64,000 nucleotides of DNA, from positions 1 through 64,000 of the forward strand of contig JBIIHW010000011.1 of assembly GCA_044235425.1 (NCBI GenBank), in the 5' to 3' direction. Origin of the DNA: JBJSXJ01 sp044235425 (GTDB taxonomy: Bacteria > Planctomycetota > Planctomycetia > Pirellulales > Pirellulaceae). Shown piece after piece: positions 60,628-64,000 of the stretch. The notes beneath the pieces are model-generated. The model saw nothing but the letters and a program-made list of their open reading frames with translations. It was not told the DNA's origin and ran no database searches. The stretch's first letter is position 1. The number at the start of each line of letters is the position of its first letter. The translations under genes and the position numbers were made by a program.

Positions 60628-61066
60628 GGCCGAGGGGATGGAACCAGCGACTGAGATTCTGGCGGCGTTTTTGCTGTCAGGGTGAGTGTCGCCGAGTGGG
60701 CAGCAAACCGGCCGATCCGAGACGCCGCGTTTCGGCCGGCCTCGAGCGGCGGCGGCGCTGCCTGGCGAACGACTGCTAGCATTCTCCGCTAGCGTGCGCT
60801 ACCTGGAAGTTACCAACAACTTACGGCGTCGAGCGGGAGGTGGGGGTGGCGAACTGCCGACAACTTTTCCACCCAATGGGTGGCTCGCAAAGAGCCCCGT
60901 TTCGGTCGGGCGGAAGGCAAAATTGAGCGAAATTCACGTGAATTTCGCCGGTTTTTGGACGGCCGCAAAAAAATACCGGGAGTCGATTTCGAGGAAGTTT
61001 GACAGCGGCCAGTGCTAGCTTACAATCCTCGCCGCTGAAGACGTAAGAACCCTTAGGAACTGGGCC

Positions 61067-62623
61067 ATGGACGATACGGACATCGTGTCGGCAGTGCGAA
61101 CCGCACTGATCGATAAGGTCGGATCAGATACCTTCGATCTGTGGTTTCGTGCTCCCGTCACCATGGAGTGGACCGGCGAGCAGTTGGTGGTGGTCGCTCC
61201 TACCCACTTCATTCTGGAGCGTTTGCGGCGTACGATGCGGAAGGAAATGGTCGCTGCTTGTCAGCTGGTGGTAGGCTCGGCAGTGCGGGTTGAGTTTCAG
61301 TTGGCCAATCAAGTGACACCGGCGGGAGCCGTGACGACATCGATGAACTCTCGGCTCCTCAGTTCGACGCCCGTGCGCCCCGCTGAATCGGTCAGTGGGC
61401 GTCGGCGTGCCCTGAATGACCGCGAGGCGCTAGCCAGCGCTCGACCGGCCGAGGTCTCTGGTACGACGCCTGGCGGTTTACGCGTCGTGGGGCGTGGCGG
61501 AGTGGTACCGGTGGCATCCCCGGCCCGAACGCGTTCCGAGCCGGCCCAGAATGTCGTGCAGCGTGAGACGCTAACCATCGCTCCGCGAGCCGTTCGGGAC
61601 TGGCAATCCTTCGTCGTCGGTGATGCGAATCGAGTGGCGGTGGCGGCGGCTCAGCGAGTGGCCGCTCAGCCGGGCACCAACTCTCCGCTCTACCTGCATG
61701 GCTCGCATGGCTGCGGCAAAACACACCTGCTCGAAGCTTTAACCGATCTGGTACGCCGTTCCCGCAAACTCAAGCGCGTGGTATCGCTTACGGCCGAGCA
61801 GTTTACGAGTCAGTTTTTGGAGGCGCTGCAAGGTAGTGGTCTGCCGAGTTTTCGTCGCAAGTATCGTGACGTCGACATGCTGGTGATCGATGATGTGCAG
61901 TTTTTTGTTGGCAAGACGGCAACGATCAACGAGTTTCAATCCACACTCGATGCCCTCCGACGACAGGGCAAACAAGTAGTCATCGCGGCGGATCGTCCCC
62001 CGTCCGAATTACGCGGTCTGGGACCGGAATTGATTGCTCGCTTAAGCGAAGGCACCTCGTGTCAAGTTGACGTCGCCGACGTCGCGATGCGTCGTGAGAT
62101 CGGCTCTCGGGCTGCTCAACGCCTTCAGCTCTCCGTTCCGGCCGATGTACTCGCCATGTTAAGCGACCAGCTCACCGGTGACGTTCGCTTTTTACTCGGT
62201 GCCATCAATCGACTGGGAGCATCGAGTGAAGCGTTAAAGCAACCGATCACGTCCGAGTTTGCTTTGTCCGTGTTAGCAGATCTCTTTCGAGCGACTCGGC
62301 GCGTCGTTCGTCTAGCCGATATTGAGCGGGCGGTTTGCAATGTCTTCGGTATTGAAACTCAAAGTCTGCAATCGGAGCGAAAGATACGCACGGTGAGTCA
62401 GCCGCGGATGCTGGCGATGTGGCTGGCTCGCAAACATACGCGAGCGGCACTTTCGGAAATCGGCAGGCACTTCGGCTTGCGCAGTCACACTTCGGTGATC
62501 TCGGCACAACGTCGTGTGGAGCGCCTAATGACCACGCGAGAGGCTAATCAGGTCCAGCGTTTGGAGTGCAGTTTCGTGGAAGCGGTGCGGCGTGTGGAGC
62601 TGCAGTTACGGACTGGAAGCTGA
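61067..62623 (+). CDS. dnaA: Chromosomal replication initiator protein DnaA
   Basis: A 518-residue initiator. Domain I is present (SAVRTALIDKVGSDTFDLWF), then a variable linker (about 85-170), and the AAA+ core with Walker A LHGSHGCGKTHLLEAL (about 206-221) and Walker B MLVIDDVQFF. The box VII-like GPELIARLSEGTSCQVDV follows. The C-terminal DNA-binding domain has ARKHTRAALSEIGRHFGL and RSHTSVISAQRRV, matching the DnaA signature. No dnaN or gyrB gene follows. The ATG at 61067 has AGGAAC upstream. Several residues in the signature differ from E. coli (HTSV for HTTV). Confidence 0.94.
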   Translation: MDDTDIVSAVRTALIDKVGSDTFDLWFRAPVTMEWTGEQLVVVAPTHFILERLRRTMRKEMVAACQLVVGSAVRVEFQLANQVTPAGAVTTSMNSRLLSSTPVRPAESVSGRRRALNDREALASARPAEVSGTTPGGLRVVGRGGVVPVASPARTRSEPAQNVVQRETLTIAPRAVRDWQSFVVGDANRVAVAAAQRVAAQPGTNSPLYLHGSHGCGKTHLLEALTDLVRRSRKLKRVVSLTAEQFTSQFLEALQGSGLPSFRRKYRDVDMLVIDDVQFFVGKTATINEFQSTLDALRRQGKQVVIAADRPPSELRGLGPELIARLSEGTSCQVDVADVAMRREIGSRAAQRLQLSVPADVLAMLSDQLTGDVRFLLGAINRLGASSEALKQPITSEFALSVLADLFRATRRVVRLADIERAVCNVFGIETQSLQSERKIRTVSQPRMLAMWLARKHTRAALSEIGRHFGLRSHTSVISAQRRVERLMTTREANQVQRLECSFVEAVRRVELQLRTGS

Positions 62624-62655
62624 GCGGACGGGAAGATCATTGGAAGCGGGGCTGT

Positions 62656-63438
62656 TCAGCGACGATCCGAGGCGGGATGAGCAGCCAACCAAGTTTGTGC
62701 CTCGCCACTTAAGCCGCTACCCCCGCGTGGATTGTTCAATTCAAAGGTGAGGTTCAGGCGTTGATTCGGGTGGTCGGCTCGCATCACCGCGGCGTGCTCA
62801 ATCCCCAGCAGGCTATAGGGACGGCGGAGCCGGCGAGCGACATAGAGGGTGGCGGCTATACAAGGCTCTGAACGCAGCTCGAATTCGCCTTTAGCCAGTT
62901 CGACCAGGCGTGTGGCATCGCCCGTGGTGCCGCTGAAGTTGATGCGTTGCAGCCGCTGCTTGGTGTCAAAGTAATAAGTGAGAGAACCGGCGAGATCGTC
63001 TGATTGGATGCCCGTTACGAGCGTCACGCGGAGTCCTTCCAGTTGGCCATCGCTGGGGATTGACGTTACGCGTGCCCAGCGCCGAGTGATTTCTGCGGTG
63101 GTCATATCGAACCGAAAGACCTCCCGAAAATCACGGACGCTGGGGCCTTCGAGACGCGGTGAGTCGGGAGATTCGGGAAGGGGTGGATAGACGTCGGCGC
63201 CTGCGTCATCCGCCGGAGACTTCTCGCCTAACTTTTCTGCCGACTTGTCACCAAACCAACTCGACCAAATACTACCAGCGGTAGACCAACTGGAGTCACT
63301 GGTTTCAGGGGCGTCGTCGGTGGCCATGCCGACCCAACTTTGCACCTCGTGCCAGGCAGATTGAGGATTCACCATCCGCAGGACAAACGGACTAGCGAGA
63401 ATCAGGCTGATGATGATCCAGTTGAGGAGACGATTCAT
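62656..63438 (-). CDS. Membrane-anchored protein of unknown function
   Basis: A 260-residue protein with one N-terminal hydrophobic segment (LLNWIIISLILASPFVLRM), an acidic, Ser-rich linker with repeated WSSWFG-type residues, and a C-terminal folded domain of about 140 residues (FREVFRFDMTTAEITRRWAR, SLTYYFDTKQRLQRINFSG, CIAATLYVARRLRRPYSLLG). It resembles uncharacterised planctomycete proteins, but I assign no family. It is convergent with dnaA. Confidence 0.7.
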   Translation of the reverse strand: MNRLLNWIIISLILASPFVLRMVNPQSAWHEVQSWVGMATDDAPETSDSSWSTAGSIWSSWFGDKSAEKLGEKSPADDAGADVYPPLPESPDSPRLEGPSVRDFREVFRFDMTTAEITRRWARVTSIPSDGQLEGLRVTLVTGIQSDDLAGSLTYYFDTKQRLQRINFSGTTGDATRLVELAKGEFELRSEPCIAATLYVARRLRRPYSLLGIEHAAVMRADHPNQRLNLTFELNNPRGGSGLSGEAQTWLAAHPASDRR

Positions 63439-63583
63439 TACCGGAAATCTCGTGAAGCGAGTGGGCTTGTAACCGTGGATCCATTCATCCGAGACTGCTT
63501 CCTGTCGCGTGGAATCGGCCAGCGGTAGTGAGTGTCCGTACCCTTTGTTTCCCCAGCACGATTCTGCTTAAAAAAAAGGTTTC

Positions 63584-64000
63584 ATGGATACGGCAGACTA
63601 TGACTGGTTGGTGGGATCTGACGCGCAGGCATGGCTCCATCGCGTGGCCTCAGAGCCGACAATCACCCCGCGGCTACTGCAACGGCTGCGGCGCGATTTG
63701 AGTGTTGAGCGTGCTCGTTTGGTGGTGGAGCAAGTGGAGCTGCGACGACGAGCCCGAGACAAGTTTCAACTTGCGGATCAGCTCTTTTTCACTCGTCGCT
63801 CGCTGGAGCAGGCGACCGATGACGTGTTGGCGCGGGTCAAGGCCCATCGTTTTCCTGCGGGCACATTCGTGGTTGATATCTGCTGCGGGATCGGTGGCGA
63901 TTTGATGGCCTTGGCGGAACGCGGGCCGGTGCGGGGAGTCGATCGGGATGCTCAGGTCGTGGCTCTAGCAAGGGCGAATCTCGCGGTCCTACAGCAACAG
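63584..64000 (+). CDS. Class I SAM-dependent methyltransferase (THUMP-like type), partial
   Basis: The first 139 codons are in the window; the gene runs past base 64000. It begins with an N-terminal helical region that includes ELRRRARDKFQLADQLFFTR and then the SAM-binding motif TFVVDICCGIGGDLMALAER, followed by VRGVDRDAQVVALARANL. This arrangement is that of the THUMP-like methyltransferases seen in many bacteria, whose substrate is not established. ATG 63584 has AGG shortly upstream after an A-run. The catalytic and substrate domains downstream cannot be seen. Confidence 0.8.
   Translation, partial: MDTADYDWLVGSDAQAWLHRVASEPTITPRLLQRLRRDLSVERARLVVEQVELRRRARDKFQLADQLFFTRRSLEQATDDVLARVKAHRFPAGTFVVDICCGIGGDLMALAERGPVRGVDRDAQVVALARANLAVLQQQ

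Larger units (their letters stand above)
60347..61066. other. Noncoding region between the oxidoreductase and dnaA
   Basis: About 720 bases without a credible gene. It holds a strong hairpin (60378-60414), a 13-bp minisatellite (60504-60627) and, near the end, a small A-rich patch (60967-60973). I see no cluster of TTATCCACA-type DnaA boxes; the closest is TTTTCCACC at 60865-60873. Thus an origin cannot be claimed. The promoter for dnaA should lie in the last 150 bases. Confidence 0.5.

Noticed and set aside
60395..60685. Cys/Val-rich frames around the minisatellite
   Set aside because: All frames are open because the 13-bp unit has no stop codon; nothing else supports coding.
60865..60873. 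DnaA box TTTTCCACC
   Set aside because: A single mismatched copy does not define an origin.

Overview
The window is bacterial and high in GC, and it reads as chromosomal DNA of a member of the Planctomycetota, most likely a Pirellula-type lineage (inference). Pointers are a fused SecD-SecF, a CotH/VTC/DUF4956 cluster, a DUF1570 protein, a Tat-exported Gfo/Idh/MocA oxidoreductase, a TPR protein ending in RNA polymerase alpha-CTD modules, and many secreted propeller, LamG and VWA proteins. KdsA, a DUF374 acyltransferase and an AsmA-like protein indicate an outer membrane with lipopolysaccharide.

Layout. 1-1150: short tandem repeats and a decayed IS66 transposase. 1154-6467: purC, a lipoprotein coupled to kdsA, tRNA-Thr(CGU) and the TPR/alpha-CTD protein. 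6652-12172: tgt, yajC and secDF, a conserved order, then a small exported protein whose ribosome binding site lies in a switch-like pair of hairpins. 12182-19914: a Tat-exported alpha/beta hydrolase-like protein without a serine nucleophile, a VWA protein, an orphan barstar, and the overlapping CotH-VTC-DUF4956 operon. 20096-26949: two proteins sharing a beta-propeller module (one fused to two VanZ-like membrane domains) around an SGNH hydrolase lipoprotein. 27019-31659: an unknown lipoprotein, ymdB, rny and tilS. 31843-36469: a SUMF1 protein, a LamG domain split by a propeller, and an MFS transporter with a clear intrinsic terminator.

36741-52697 is a long run of plus-strand genes: a GT-C glycosyltransferase, an AsmA-like protein, dapF, a DUF374 acyltransferase, xseA-xseB, a polyprenyl synthase, dxs, nadK, a secreted protein, an iron-type ABC permease and a DUF1570 peptidase-like protein. 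It couples envelope biogenesis to isoprenoid and NADP supply.

52842-58803 is the most notable locus: a DabA (DUF2309) homologue followed by two different Mrp/Nuo-type proton-channel subunits, which suggests an inorganic carbon uptake complex. The first channel gene is cut by an in-frame TAG, with 63 further codons of family-like sequence behind it. 59039-64000 holds a Gfo/Idh/MocA oxidoreductase, a noncoding stretch with a hairpin and a minisatellite, dnaA, an unknown membrane-anchored protein and the start of a methyltransferase gene that leaves the window.
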